Shown here: piece after piece, positions 24,995-34,472 of the stretch | Position numbering within the stretch: position 1 is the stretch's first letter | Layout of the letters: each line of letters starts with the position of its first letter | Source: Ruminococcus sp. | GTDB taxonomy: Bacteria > Bacillota > Clostridia > Oscillospirales > Ruminococcaceae | Direction of reading: 5' to 3' | DNA length: 64,000 nt | Assembly: GCA_017558505.1 (NCBI GenBank) | Contig: JAFYUM010000042.1 | Coordinates: 81,057 to 145,056 of the forward strand | Notes under the pieces: generated by a model | Seen by the model: only the letters and a program-made list of their open reading frames with translations | What the model was told of the DNA's origin: nothing | The model's database searches: none | Position numbers and translations under genes: made by a program

Positions 24995-26587
24995 TCACCC
25001 TTCCAAAGGAATTTTTATCATAGTTGTGAATCCGTCGCCCTCTACAGAGGAAAATCTTACCGTTCCGCCTATACTTTCAATGCGGCGGCGTATACCGTTC
25101 AATCCGTTATTTTCCTTGATATTTCCGCAGCCTCTGCCGTTATCGAATATATAAAGCTCCAGACGGTCGTCAAGGAATTTAATAATTATATCAATTCTTT
25201 CAGCTCCGGAGTAACGCATTGCATTTGTAACAGTTTCCTTTACAGAATCATAAACCTCGCGTATACAGAAAGCATATCTGCTGTCCTCTGTGCCCTGTAC
25301 ACAGACATCAACCTCCACACTGCGGACAGCGTCTGTAACTGTCTTGACCGCTCTTACAACAGATGTCATGAATTCATCGTCACGGAGATTGTTGATTGAG
25401 CAGCGGAGCTGTGTGATTCCGCTTCTTGATAAACCGTCAATCTCCGCTATATACTGTGATATATCACTAATGTTACCGTTTTTCAGTTCAGATTCCGTAA
25501 TTTTCGCAAGAGAGCTTATCATTGTAAAGGTATGACCTGCGGAATCGTGTATCTCCTGTGCAATTCTGTTTCTTTCGTGCTCCACAGAAAGCTTTTTTTC
25601 AGCCTGTGCAAGCTCATAGTACTCGGTTATATTGCTTATGAGTACAATTCCCGCAATTTCTGTTCCGGTTTCGTTGCATATACGGCTGCTCTTAAGGTTG
25701 TATCGTTCATCCTCCACTGAAAATTCCACAGAGCTTTCGGATGTATCAAATTCATTTCCCGACAGTTGTCCGAGAGCCTTATAAAAGCCTGAAATATCCG
25801 AAAATGCAACAGGCAAAAGTTTTTTCATAGCCTTGTTGCTGTAAGTGATATTACCCTCTGTATCAAATACTGCCGCCGCTGTGACAATGTTATTAAAAGT
25901 ATCCTGAATGGCTATCTGATTTATGTCAAGAAGTCCGTACCGTCTTATAGCAATAAGCACCATTATAACAGAAAAGGCAAAAAATAACGGTGTAAGTTCA
26001 ATTTCTGATCTGATAACCCCACAGACTGACAATACATTTATCAGAAGCGGCACCAACGCTGCCAGAGCAAGAAACATCGACTGTGCAGAAACTGTACTGC
26101 CCTTTGAATGGCGTATAAACATAAGTGATATTCCCGAAAGAATAAATATGTAGAACAAAAGCTGGAATACATAGAACATTATCCCGTATGTTATGCCGTC
26201 TATACCGAAATCCTTATAATACAGCCTGTGGAGAGGATTTGTAGCAATTACAGTATACATAACCGCTGATACAATTGGAAAAAGTCTTGCTTTATTCCTG
26301 AATTTCACCGAAGTTTCGGAATATTCCGCTGAAAACATAAGCCAGAATGGCGAAAACAGACATATACCGAGATTTCCGATGAGATAACTTATTGTAAGCT
26401 GTGTATTGTTAACTGAAAATAAAATAAGCAGCTGTGAAACAAGCCACAGCACGATTGAAAGCTGACAGACGATAAAAAGCCGCGTCATACGGTTTTTATT
26501 GCCACGTGAAAGTATCCACCCCACTGTACCAAGCATACCGCACAGACCAGTTAAAAGCAGTACCGACGCTGTAACAGTCACTGCCAT
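24995..26587 (-). CDS. Sensor histidine kinase (HisKA_3 type) with seven-helix membrane domain and PAS
   Basis: 530 residues from the ATG at 26587, seven bases after AAAGGAG; the longer reading to 26662 runs through a hairpin. About seven membrane helices in residues 1-210 resemble the histidine-kinase 7TM sensor domain. A PAS domain spans about 220-335. The phosphoacceptor His is in RIAQEIHDSAGHTF, and the ATPase domain has TNAMRYSGA and DNGRGCG. It pairs with the response regulator downstream. The ligand is unknown, but the upstream DUF2157-like protein may be part of the same unit. Confidence 0.88.
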   Translation of the reverse strand: MAVTVTASVLLLTGLCGMLGTVGWILSRGNKNRMTRLFIVCQLSIVLWLVSQLLILFSVNNTQLTISYLIGNLGICLFSPFWLMFSAEYSETSVKFRNKARLFPIVSAVMYTVIATNPLHRLYYKDFGIDGITYGIMFYVFQLLFYIFILSGISLMFIRHSKGSTVSAQSMFLALAALVPLLINVLSVCGVIRSEIELTPLFFAFSVIMVLIAIRRYGLLDINQIAIQDTFNNIVTAAAVFDTEGNITYSNKAMKKLLPVAFSDISGFYKALGQLSGNEFDTSESSVEFSVEDERYNLKSSRICNETGTEIAGIVLISNITEYYELAQAEKKLSVEHERNRIAQEIHDSAGHTFTMISSLAKITESELKNGNISDISQYIAEIDGLSRSGITQLRCSINNLRDDEFMTSVVRAVKTVTDAVRSVEVDVCVQGTEDSRYAFCIREVYDSVKETVTNAMRYSGAERIDIIIKFLDDRLELYIFDNGRGCGNIKENNGLNGIRRRIESIGGTVRFSSVEGDGFTTMIKIPLEG

Positions 26588-26605
26588 ATTTTCACTCCTT
26601 TCAAT

Positions 26606-26639
26606 GGCAATGCCGCACGTGTAATACGTGCGGTATGCC
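26606..26639 (-). other. Intergenic hairpin between the DUF2157-like gene and the kinase
   Basis: CCGCACGT and ACGTGCGG pair perfectly around GTAAT, with outer GGCA/TGCC. There is no T-tract. It shares the CCGCAC/GTGCGG core with other hairpins of this window and may set relative expression of the two genes. Confidence 0.55.
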
Positions 26640-26684
26640 CTGATATCCATTATCTGCTCCAATTTAATTCAATAAATTATCAAC

Positions 26685-29048
26685 TCACCATGTCCAGTCT
26701 GAAAATGTCTTTGAAACTGTGTCCTTGATTGATTCTCCCTTTTTACGTGAAGCCTCGTTGACAGCGGCAATTGCAATGAAGATAACGCCAACTGCAAGGA
26801 GATATACCCACCAGCCTGCTGATGTGAAATATCTTGCTGTGAGAAGAACTGTAAGTATAACAAGTGCAATTGAAGATACACTGAACCATGTCTTGCTCTT
26901 TGCGTAGAATGAGAAAACAAGAACTGCTGCTGTAACTGCAAGAACAAAAATTCTGTTTGCCATGCTGTCGTGAATAATACCGTCAACTATAAGTCCGCCA
27001 AAGGCAAGAACGAACATCAATGTGGATACTATCTTTGAAATTTCCTTGTGATTTCTCCAGATAAATCTGTATGTGACACCAAGAAGTACCAGTATACCGA
27101 GGTTCACCTTGCTTGATATAAAGTTGGACTCAAATGTAAGGAAAGGTCTGAATACAAATGCAAAGGATACTATAAGCGCTGACGCTGAAAGAAGAACAGC
27201 CGCTGTATTCTTGTTTGTATTCTTCTTGATAAATGCCGCAACATATATAGCTACTGCAATATATATCAGGAAGCGTGTAATATCATTGATTGCTGTAAGT
27301 CCGAATAATGTAATGAGAGATGTAGGAAGAAGAACGTCCACACTTGTACGTAAATTCTTTTTGTATATTAAGGATTCGGGGAACACTACTCTTGAAACAA
27401 TTACGAGAAGAGCAAATAATCCAAGAACTATGTAGTTTCTGATGTTGTCGCTCTTGATGTGAACGACAAGAATATTGATTGTTGTAACGATAAGTGAAAT
27501 AACAGAACCCGCCGCTGTGATATTATTTCTCATCATGCAGGAAATAATGAAGTGGAATATGCTGATTGATATTGCTATAAAGAACAGTTCTGAATAGGCT
27601 GAAATTGCAAATAATGCCAACATTGCCGCTGTCATAAGAGTATATTCAGCTGAATGTGCTCTTACAGGATGCTTTGCGTAGAACTTGAACGCAACAGTTG
27701 GCAGGAAGATGAAGAATGAAGCCATAAGTATGTAAACGACTGTGAGTGCGCCGAATACTATAACTCTAAGCTCATCGTTCAGACCGTCGTTTATGCGTAA
27801 GTGGTCATATGCTGTATAAGCCATACATAATGGCATCAAGGGAAGTGCAAGACCTGCAACAAACTGGATATCCTTAGACTTATGCAGGCAATAGCCCATA
27901 ATAATTGCAGTAAGAACAGCCGGGAAAAAGAGGTTGATTCCATACACATCATTTGAATCTGCATTGAGAGCAACAACAGCACCGATTACAAAACCAATAA
28001 ATGAGAAAATCTTTGATATTGTAAGATTTCCGGGAATAACGTAATTGAGAACGTAAATTACAAGTGTAATTGCTCCGAAAAGAATCATTGACCAGGGTTC
28101 ACCTATTTCGTCCTCAAGTCCAGCGGATACTGTAAAAGCTGTGTAAACACCGATGATATCAGCAAAAATGAACATCCACTTCTGATTTTTAAGGAAGCCG
28201 TATGCAAAAAGCTGGACAAGAATAACACTAAGGATTGCGAATGTATACCATGTAGCGTCCAATGTTGTTGCAACTACATAAATCATAGCAACAAACTGAT
28301 AGATTACAGCTGAAATATCACCGATAATTTCAGCGGGCTTTTCAATAACTGTTCCCTTAAGAGGCTTAAAAACGTGGAGAATTGCTGTGATAATAAGCTG
28401 TGCAATACTGATGACAGTGGCAAATTTCTCAAAATTATCTGCAACCTGTCCGCAGAGGAAAACAATTGCAAGGGAAATAAATGAGAAACCTGCATAATGG
28501 AATGCGGCGTGCTTGTAGAGGCTGTTTCCTGCAAAGGATGATACAGCCGCAAGTACCGCCATACCTGCAAGGAATGTACCGCAGCCCATGCCGGCAAAGC
28601 TGAACCATTCACCGAAAAGCTTGTAATAACCTGCTGTACCGAAAGAAACTATTGCAATAAGAGTTCCTATCATGTAAAATGCAGATGAGGTCTGAACCAG
28701 ATCGGCAGCCGCTTTCATAACTCCGCAGATTGCAAAGGCAATAACCGCCGCACCTGCAAGGGCAAAAACTCTTGTTACAGGCTCCATATTCAACCAGTTA
28801 GCAGCTACAAAGGTTATAGCCGATAACATAATGAAAATTGTACCAATGAGAAGCATAACCGATGAAGCGGAAAGCTTTTTTCTGGGCGGTTTTGGAGCCC
28901 GATAAACAGGCCCATAAACATTGGCGTTCTGTGAACGATTTTTTTCGTATTTCACAAGTGCGGCAATTCCGAAGCCGATACCTACGGGAATACCTATGAA
29001 TAACACAAGCAAAATAAACATCAACAATATAATTGTCATATAAAGCAC
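26685..29048 (-). CDS. Large DUF2157-like polytopic membrane protein
   Basis: 787 residues. One N-terminal helix and a short cytoplasmic segment with PPRKKLSASSVMLLIGTI lead into more than 20 hydrophobic segments. The LSASSVMLLIG and TFVAANWL features resemble DUF2157 proteins. No catalytic motif is visible. It has its own promoter (29093-29120) flanked by GTGACA repeats. It sits upstream of the sensor kinase with a 97-base gap. Confidence 0.65.
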   Translation of the reverse strand: MLYMTIILLMFILLVLFIGIPVGIGFGIAALVKYEKNRSQNANVYGPVYRAPKPPRKKLSASSVMLLIGTIFIMLSAITFVAANWLNMEPVTRVFALAGAAVIAFAICGVMKAAADLVQTSSAFYMIGTLIAIVSFGTAGYYKLFGEWFSFAGMGCGTFLAGMAVLAAVSSFAGNSLYKHAAFHYAGFSFISLAIVFLCGQVADNFEKFATVISIAQLIITAILHVFKPLKGTVIEKPAEIIGDISAVIYQFVAMIYVVATTLDATWYTFAILSVILVQLFAYGFLKNQKWMFIFADIIGVYTAFTVSAGLEDEIGEPWSMILFGAITLVIYVLNYVIPGNLTISKIFSFIGFVIGAVVALNADSNDVYGINLFFPAVLTAIIMGYCLHKSKDIQFVAGLALPLMPLCMAYTAYDHLRINDGLNDELRVIVFGALTVVYILMASFFIFLPTVAFKFYAKHPVRAHSAEYTLMTAAMLALFAISAYSELFFIAISISIFHFIISCMMRNNITAAGSVISLIVTTINILVVHIKSDNIRNYIVLGLFALLVIVSRVVFPESLIYKKNLRTSVDVLLPTSLITLFGLTAINDITRFLIYIAVAIYVAAFIKKNTNKNTAAVLLSASALIVSFAFVFRPFLTFESNFISSKVNLGILVLLGVTYRFIWRNHKEISKIVSTLMFVLAFGGLIVDGIIHDSMANRIFVLAVTAAVLVFSFYAKSKTWFSVSSIALVILTVLLTARYFTSAGWWVYLLAVGVIFIAIAAVNEASRKKGESIKDTVSKTFSDWTW

Positions 29049-29092
29049 TCCTTTCGCTTTCGGGAAGGTTTCTTTCCTCCCCCTGTGACTAT

Positions 29093-29120
29093 ATTATACC
29101 ATATCTGACAAATATTGTAA
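29093..29120 (-). promoter_or_regulatory. Promoter of the DUF2157-like gene
   Basis: Minus-strand TTACAA (29115-29120), 16-base spacer, TATAAT (29093-29098). Confidence 0.6.
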
Positions 29121-29121
29121 G

Positions 29122-29158
29122 GTGTCATTCGTCACTTTGTGAGTGACAAATGTCACTT
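29122..29158. promoter_or_regulatory. GTGACA/TGTCAC repeat cluster upstream of the -35 box
   Basis: Four related half sites (TGTCAT, GTCAC, GAGTGACA, TGTCAC) include a perfect palindrome GTGACAAATGTCAC at 29143-29156 and a GTCAC/GTGAC pair at 29131-29147. The position just upstream of the -35 box suits an activator. The response regulator encoded nearby is a candidate, but this is inference. Confidence 0.5.
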
Positions 29159-29205
29159 TATGAATATAATACTATACACAACGAAAAAAAGCAATTAATT
29201 GATAA

Positions 29206-30642
29206 TTACATTTTATTACATTTCAGATTTGCTGAAATTTTAACAACATCCTTGAACCATAATCCTTTAACCTTGTAGCATGATGATGTTTCTCCCGTAA
29301 ACCATATAACAGCTGTGCATTTGTGGAATATTCTCTGAATAATATTCCTGTTGAGCTGCACCATTGTTACATTCTCAATTTTTGCCGTCACCCTATGAAA
29401 TGTCGTTCCCTTAACCGTCAGGAGCACAATTCTGTCACCGTATAACATAATTCCGCTTGTAAACAAAGCAGCCGTCTTTACCAACACAAGCCAGACAAGA
29501 GGAATAGAAAACATAACCGCAAGGAATTTCCACAATCCGCGGTCATCCCAGAGAAGATAATCCGAAAAATGATACAGCGATGCAACAGCTATAATACCGA
29601 AAAATGGTACCCCAATATAACTGAAAAAGGAAGTCCATGCAGGTCGGCATTTCATCGTTTCAACCCCTTTCATGCTGAATAAACCCGTTTTTTCACCATG
29701 GCTTATGGGGAATATCACAGGCAGATGAGAGGCATACCCATAACCCGGACAGCTTATATTCACAGTATAAGCACTGCATATCTTCATAATAAGATTCTGC
29801 CGCAGGTCAATATAATTTATATGCTCCGTCCTTATCCTGTTTTTTCTTCGTCTGAAAAGTCCGAATGCAACATTTATAAATTCTCCGTCTGTCGATATTC
29901 TGAACCATGCGTACATCAGCAGATTTCTTATAAAGGAAATAAACCACATACCCATAAAGAAAATTGCTACCATTGCCGCTGCTTTCGGAATGCCGCTCAA
30001 CAACTGTGAATATATCGCCTCCGCCTGTTTTGTTACTCTTTCAAAGGCAATTGAAAGTATATCCTTGGCTATATCGCCGCCCTTAAAGAAAAATGCGGCA
30101 ATATATACAGCCCCTGAAAATCCACTGGAAAAGAACACGGAAAACAACAGAACAGACGCAATCCCCGGCTCTGGAATTTCCTTTACAGCATTTTCCTTTT
30201 TAACATCGGGAATACATTTCATTATTTCATCTGCACATTTTCTTTTTACAAGCAGCTTTAAATCAGCCGATTTATAAAAGCCTGCTCCAGTGTCAAGGCG
30301 GATACTTACCGCTTTAAACGGAACAAGAAAAAACAGTATTTCTTCTGCCGCAGAGCTTACGCTGTCAAATGGCATTACTGTATTTTTTCTGAATATTACA
30401 CCTTTTTTGTGGCAAAACTTATTTTCGTCAATGCTTATCTCCGAAAAATGCCACTGAATATAACCATACACAATGATTATGCCGATCACTGCAATATCAA
30501 GCCACGCACCTTTAATCCAGCGATATATTCCCGATAAATCGAATTTAAGGACAGATATACCACGAAGCAGCGGAAATATCAGAAGCCACAGGTTTTTGGC
30601 TGAATACCGCATAATACGCAGGGGATGCTCACGGAATTTCAT
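29206..30642 (-). CDS. YdbT-like membrane protein with bacterial PH (bPH2) domains
   Basis: 478 residues with pairs of membrane helices alternating with bPH2-type domains (FCHKKGVIFRKNTVMPFDSV, then ISTDGEFINVAFGLFRRRKN, then MLYGDRIVLLTVKGTTFHRV). The repeat pattern and the partner gene match the B. subtilis YdbS/YdbT pair. The ATG overlaps the stop of the upstream PH gene (ATGA). The role is not established. Confidence 0.75.
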   Translation of the reverse strand: MKFREHPLRIMRYSAKNLWLLIFPLLRGISVLKFDLSGIYRWIKGAWLDIAVIGIIIVYGYIQWHFSEISIDENKFCHKKGVIFRKNTVMPFDSVSSAAEEILFFLVPFKAVSIRLDTGAGFYKSADLKLLVKRKCADEIMKCIPDVKKENAVKEIPEPGIASVLLFSVFFSSGFSGAVYIAAFFFKGGDIAKDILSIAFERVTKQAEAIYSQLLSGIPKAAAMVAIFFMGMWFISFIRNLLMYAWFRISTDGEFINVAFGLFRRRKNRIRTEHINYIDLRQNLIMKICSAYTVNISCPGYGYASHLPVIFPISHGEKTGLFSMKGVETMKCRPAWTSFFSYIGVPFFGIIAVASLYHFSDYLLWDDRGLWKFLAVMFSIPLVWLVLVKTAALFTSGIMLYGDRIVLLTVKGTTFHRVTAKIENVTMVQLNRNIIQRIFHKCTAVIWFTGETSSCYKVKGLWFKDVVKISANLKCNKM

Positions 30643-31067
30643 ATACCGCCCCTTTCCGACGCAAAGTTAATTATTTCCTGTATATCACTGCGGCTGAGGA
30701 ACATAAGCCTGAGTCGTCCGCCATACATAAAAAGTATGGCAAAATTCAGCCCTGTATACCCCGAAAAAGGCGTTGTTACCGTCGTTGTATAACGTACTGC
30801 GGAAAATTCGGCTGTTCTGCTCGTATGGAAAATCACACCACTGTGCTTTGTAATTCGCTCTCCGTCGGTTTCGTACCGGAGATTCCGGAAATAAAGGGGA
30901 ATGTACACACAATCGAGCACTATCGCCACAACTATAGTAACAATGGCAGAAACCCTTGTATAATCAGGAACAAAAAGCCTGATGACAAATACAAGAATTG
31001 CGGATATTAAAACAACAGCAAGCATTGCATATCCGCAGGCATTTTTATCGGGAAGAATTTTTTTCAT
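30639..31067 (-). CDS. YdbS-like membrane protein with a single bPH2 domain
   Basis: 142 residues from the ATG at 31067, six bases after AGGTGG, which is preferred over a start at 31124. Two membrane helices are followed by a bPH2 domain (RYETDGERITKHSGVIF...TPFSGYTGL). It is coupled to the YdbT-like gene by a 4-base overlap. Divergent from the AGCS symporter. Confidence 0.75.
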   Translation of the reverse strand: MKKILPDKNACGYAMLAVVLISAILVFVIRLFVPDYTRVSAIVTIVVAIVLDCVYIPLYFRNLRYETDGERITKHSGVIFHTSRTAEFSAVRYTTTVTTPFSGYTGLNFAILFMYGGRLRLMFLSRSDIQEIINFASERGGI

Positions 31068-31161
31068 CGAGCACCACCTATGAATTTTCAGACTTATCTG
31101 CTTCATAAATATATTATAACTCATTTTTTAATAAAAGTACACCTTTTTGGAGGATTTTTTT

Positions 31162-32406
31162 ATGATTCTTGAAAAAATCAATGATTTTGTCTGGGGTAAT
31201 GGATTGGTATTTCTCTTTTTATTTACAGGGGCATTACTTACATTCAGGCTGAAATTCATACAGCTACGCCTGCCATTTCTGCTGAAAAATCACGGTAAAT
31301 CGAAAAATAGCGGATTATCACAGTTCAGAACAGTCTGCATGAGTCTTGGTACAGCCATGGGTACGGGAAATATTGTGGGTGCTGCTTCCGCTGTTGCCAT
31401 AGGAGGTGCGGGAGCTGTTTTCTGGATGTGGGTATCTGCATTTCTTGGAATGGCAACTGTTTATACGGAAAACATCTTCTCCGCCCGTTACAGTGACAAC
31501 GAGCTGAAAGGCCCTATGGCATATCTTACAAAAGGGCTTGGCTGTCCCCTTATGGCAATGCTGTTCGCCTTTTTCTGCATTTGTGCGTCTTTGGGTATGG
31601 GCGGAATGGCACAGATAAGCGTTTTTGCCGAAGCTTTAGGACAATGCACCGATTTCAGCCGTCCTGCCACCTCAATTATTATATTTACCGTTCTGTGGTT
31701 TGTTATAAAAGGCGGCGGAAAAAGCATCGGAACTGCCGCACAATTTCTTCTGCCTGCCGCTTCGATTATTTACAGCGCTGCCTGCATTGCTGTTATTGCT
31801 GTGAATTTTAGCTGTATTCCGCAGATTTTCGCTGATATTTTCTCCGAAGCCTTCAGTTTCAAATCAGCCGCAGGAGGTACAGCAGGTTATGCATTATCTG
31901 TCGGCATACGAAGGGGACTATTTTCAAATGAAGCAGGTCTTGGAAGTTCTCCAATACTCCACAGCGCCGCCGAGGATACGATTCCCGAAACGCAGGGACT
32001 ATGGAGTATGTTTGAGGTCTTTTTTGATACAATAATATGCTGTACTCTTACCGCTGTAACAGTTCTATGCAGCTCTGAAAGTTTTTCTCCTGCCGAAGCT
32101 CTTACCACAGTTATGGGCAATTTATCTGAAATCTTCATCACAGCCGAGCTGGGGATTTTTTCATTCTGCACTGTTATAGGCTGGTATTACTGCGGTATGA
32201 CTGCATTCAGACACCTTTTCAAAGAAAAGTACATAGGCAGTTTTGCTGTTTTCTATGCAGCTTCTGCCGCCTGCGGAGTATTGTTTTCCGCAAAGTCAAT
32301 ATGGCTTATTTCCGACATATTCAACGGCTTAATGGCATTTGTAAATATCACAGGTCTGCTTATAATTATTTTTTTCGACAAGAACAATGATGTTTCCCCC
32401 TCTTGA
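31162..32406 (+). CDS. AGCS-family sodium:alanine/glycine symporter
   Basis: 414 residues from the ATG at 31162, eight bases after GGAGG; an upstream TTG is not needed. Features are the GTAMGTGNIVGAASAVAIGG motif and VFWMWVSAFLGMATVYTENI, both typical of AGCS, and about 10 helices. AGCS members are usually 450-480 residues, so this one is somewhat short. It imports alanine or glycine with Na+. The rnj promoter overlaps its stop codon. Confidence 0.88.
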   Translation: MILEKINDFVWGNGLVFLFLFTGALLTFRLKFIQLRLPFLLKNHGKSKNSGLSQFRTVCMSLGTAMGTGNIVGAASAVAIGGAGAVFWMWVSAFLGMATVYTENIFSARYSDNELKGPMAYLTKGLGCPLMAMLFAFFCICASLGMGGMAQISVFAEALGQCTDFSRPATSIIIFTVLWFVIKGGGKSIGTAAQFLLPAASIIYSAACIAVIAVNFSCIPQIFADIFSEAFSFKSAAGGTAGYALSVGIRRGLFSNEAGLGSSPILHSAAEDTIPETQGLWSMFEVFFDTIICCTLTAVTVLCSSESFSPAEALTTVMGNLSEIFITAELGIFSFCTVIGWYYCGMTAFRHLFKEKYIGSFAVFYAASAACGVLFSAKSIWLISDIFNGLMAFVNITGLLIIIFFDKNNDVSPS

Positions 32407-32431
32407 CATATTCTCATTTTTTGGGTATAAT
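32403..32431 (+). promoter_or_regulatory. Promoter of rnj, embedded in the upstream stop codon
   Basis: TTGACA (32403-32408) contains the TGA stop of the symporter. After a 17-base spacer comes TATAAT (32426-32431). The leader to the rnj GTG is about 170 bases; I see no known riboswitch in it. Confidence 0.8.
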
Positions 32432-32610
32432 TATATTATCTCAATTTGTGACTGCAATAAAAGTTAAATTTGTGAATTTGTAGCGTTTATCGCTAAGGAT
32501 ATATATATTTTATTCAATGCATTCCTGTCTGGTCTATGTACAGAATACAGCTACAGGTATAATCTGTTCTGTGCGGATATCAGGAATTGCTTTACAAGGA
32601 GGACGATTTA

Positions 32611-34407
32611 GTGAACGAAAACAACGTAACAAGAAAACCCAGAAGAGCTCCTGTTCAGAAAAAAACTGCAGAACAGCCAAAGAAAAATACAAGACAGACT
32701 GTACCCTCAACAGTCCGCAAGCCCAAACAGCAGGCAAAGGAAATCAGAAGAACTCCCGTCAGAATTATCCCTCTCGGCGGTCTTAACGAAATCGGCAAGA
32801 ATATGACCGTTTTTGAATGTTCAAACGATATGTTCATTCTCGACTGCGGTCTTGCCTTCCCCGACGCTGATATGCCCGGTGTTGACATAGTTATCCCTGA
32901 TTTCACATATGTAGAACGCAATGCCGAAAAAATCAGGGGTATCGTTATCACTCACGGTCATGAGGACCATATCGGCGGACTTGCTTATCTGCTTAAAAAG
33001 GTAAATGTACCCGTCTATGCTACACGCCTTACTATCGGACTTATCGAGGGAAAACTCAAAGAACAGGGTATTCTCAATCAGGTGAAGCTCAATGTTGTTG
33101 AGCCGAGAAAAACCGTAAAAATGGGATGTATGGCAGTTGAATTCATCAAGGTAAACCACTCTATCCCCGACGCTGTCGGTATGGCTATCCATACCCCCGC
33201 AGGAGTAATTGTCCACACAGGCGATTTCAAGGTGGACTACTCCCCCATTGACGGCAATATCATTGACCTTGCACGTTTCGGTGAACTGGGCAGCAAGGGC
33301 GTTCTTGCCCTTATGGCTGACTCTACCAATGCTGAGCGTGAAGGCTGTACCCGTTCAGAACGTACAGTAGGCGAATCCTTCGACCGCCTTTTCAAGAAGG
33401 GCGAAGGCAAGCGTATAATCATCGCCACTTTCTCATCAAATATCCACCGTGTACAGCAGATTATCAATGCCGCAGCACATTACGGCAGAAAAGTCGCTGT
33501 ATCTGGAAGAAGCATGATTAACGTAATCAATACTGCTATTGAACTGGGATATCTTGAAGTTCCAGACGGAATTATCATTGATATCGATATGATGAACCGC
33601 TATGAAAATGAGCGTATAGTTCTCATCACAACGGGAAGTCAGGGCGAACCTATGTCTGCCCTTACACGTATGGCAATGAACGACCACAGAAAGGTGAATA
33701 TCACACCTATGGACTTCATTATCATATCCGCTACACCTATTCCCGGCAATGAGAAATACGTTACAAGAGTTGTAAACGAGCTTATGAAGTCGGGTGCAGA
33801 GGTTGTATACGAAGCCATGTATGAAGTACACGTTTCAGGTCACGCCTGTCAGGAGGAGCTGAAACTTATGCAGGCTCTCACAAAACCAAAGTTCTTTATT
33901 CCGGTACACGGCGAATACAAGCATCTTAAAAAGCATGGTGACCTTGCGGTACAGATGGGTATGCCACGTGAAAACGTAATTATAGCAGAAATCGGAAACG
34001 TAATCGAGTCCGACGGTGTATCAATGAAAGTTGTATCACAGGTACCATCGGGAAGAATTCTCGTTGACGGTCTCGGTGTCGGTGATGTAGGCTCAATTGT
34101 ACTCCGTGACAGAAAACACCTTGCACAGGACGGACTTATTATAATTGTCATAGGAATTGAAAGAACAGGAAATGTTGTGGTGGCAGGGCCTGATATAATA
34201 TCAAGAGGCTTTGTCTATGTCCGTGAGTCAGAGGAGCTTTTTGTTGAGGCAAAGGAGCTTCTCAACGACACTCTTGAAAACTGCTCATATCATGAAATGC
34301 GTGAGTGGAATACTCTCAAGGGTAAACTCCGTGACGCACTTTCCGACTATATATATCAGAAAACAAAGAGAAGTCCTATGATACTTCCGATTATTATGGA
34401 GCTGTGA
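32611..34407 (+). CDS. rnj: Ribonuclease J
   Basis: 598 residues from a GTG at 32611, eight bases after AAGGAGG. A basic N-terminal tail of about 45 residues precedes the metallo-beta-lactamase domain. Motifs are PLGGLNEIGKNM, the metal site THGHEDHIGG, HTGDFKVDYSP, MADSTNAEREG in the beta-CASP domain, GSQGEP, and VHVSGHA-type and PVHGEYKHL histidines. It is a 5'-to-3' exo- and endoribonuclease of RNA decay and processing. The long basic tail is unusual and might bind RNA. Confidence 0.93.
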   Translation: MNENNVTRKPRRAPVQKKTAEQPKKNTRQTVPSTVRKPKQQAKEIRRTPVRIIPLGGLNEIGKNMTVFECSNDMFILDCGLAFPDADMPGVDIVIPDFTYVERNAEKIRGIVITHGHEDHIGGLAYLLKKVNVPVYATRLTIGLIEGKLKEQGILNQVKLNVVEPRKTVKMGCMAVEFIKVNHSIPDAVGMAIHTPAGVIVHTGDFKVDYSPIDGNIIDLARFGELGSKGVLALMADSTNAEREGCTRSERTVGESFDRLFKKGEGKRIIIATFSSNIHRVQQIINAAAHYGRKVAVSGRSMINVINTAIELGYLEVPDGIIIDIDMMNRYENERIVLITTGSQGEPMSALTRMAMNDHRKVNITPMDFIIISATPIPGNEKYVTRVVNELMKSGAEVVYEAMYEVHVSGHACQEELKLMQALTKPKFFIPVHGEYKHLKKHGDLAVQMGMPRENVIIAEIGNVIESDGVSMKVVSQVPSGRILVDGLGVGDVGSIVLRDRKHLAQDGLIIIVIGIERTGNVVVAGPDIISRGFVYVRESEELFVEAKELLNDTLENCSYHEMREWNTLKGKLRDALSDYIYQKTKRSPMILPIIMEL

Positions 34408-34413
34408 TAATAT

Positions 34414-34448
34414 CGACACCGCACATACTCTTTGCGGTATCGCTTTTA
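34414..34448 (+). terminator. Terminator after rnj
   Basis: CGACACCGCA and TGCGGTATCG pair at 9 of 10 positions with a 9-base loop, followed by CTTTTATT. It shares the CCGCA/TGCGG core with other hairpins. It is only moderately strong, so some readthrough into gdpP is likely. Confidence 0.55.
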
Positions 34449-34472
34449 TTCTCTGCCAAGGAGGGTTGAGAT

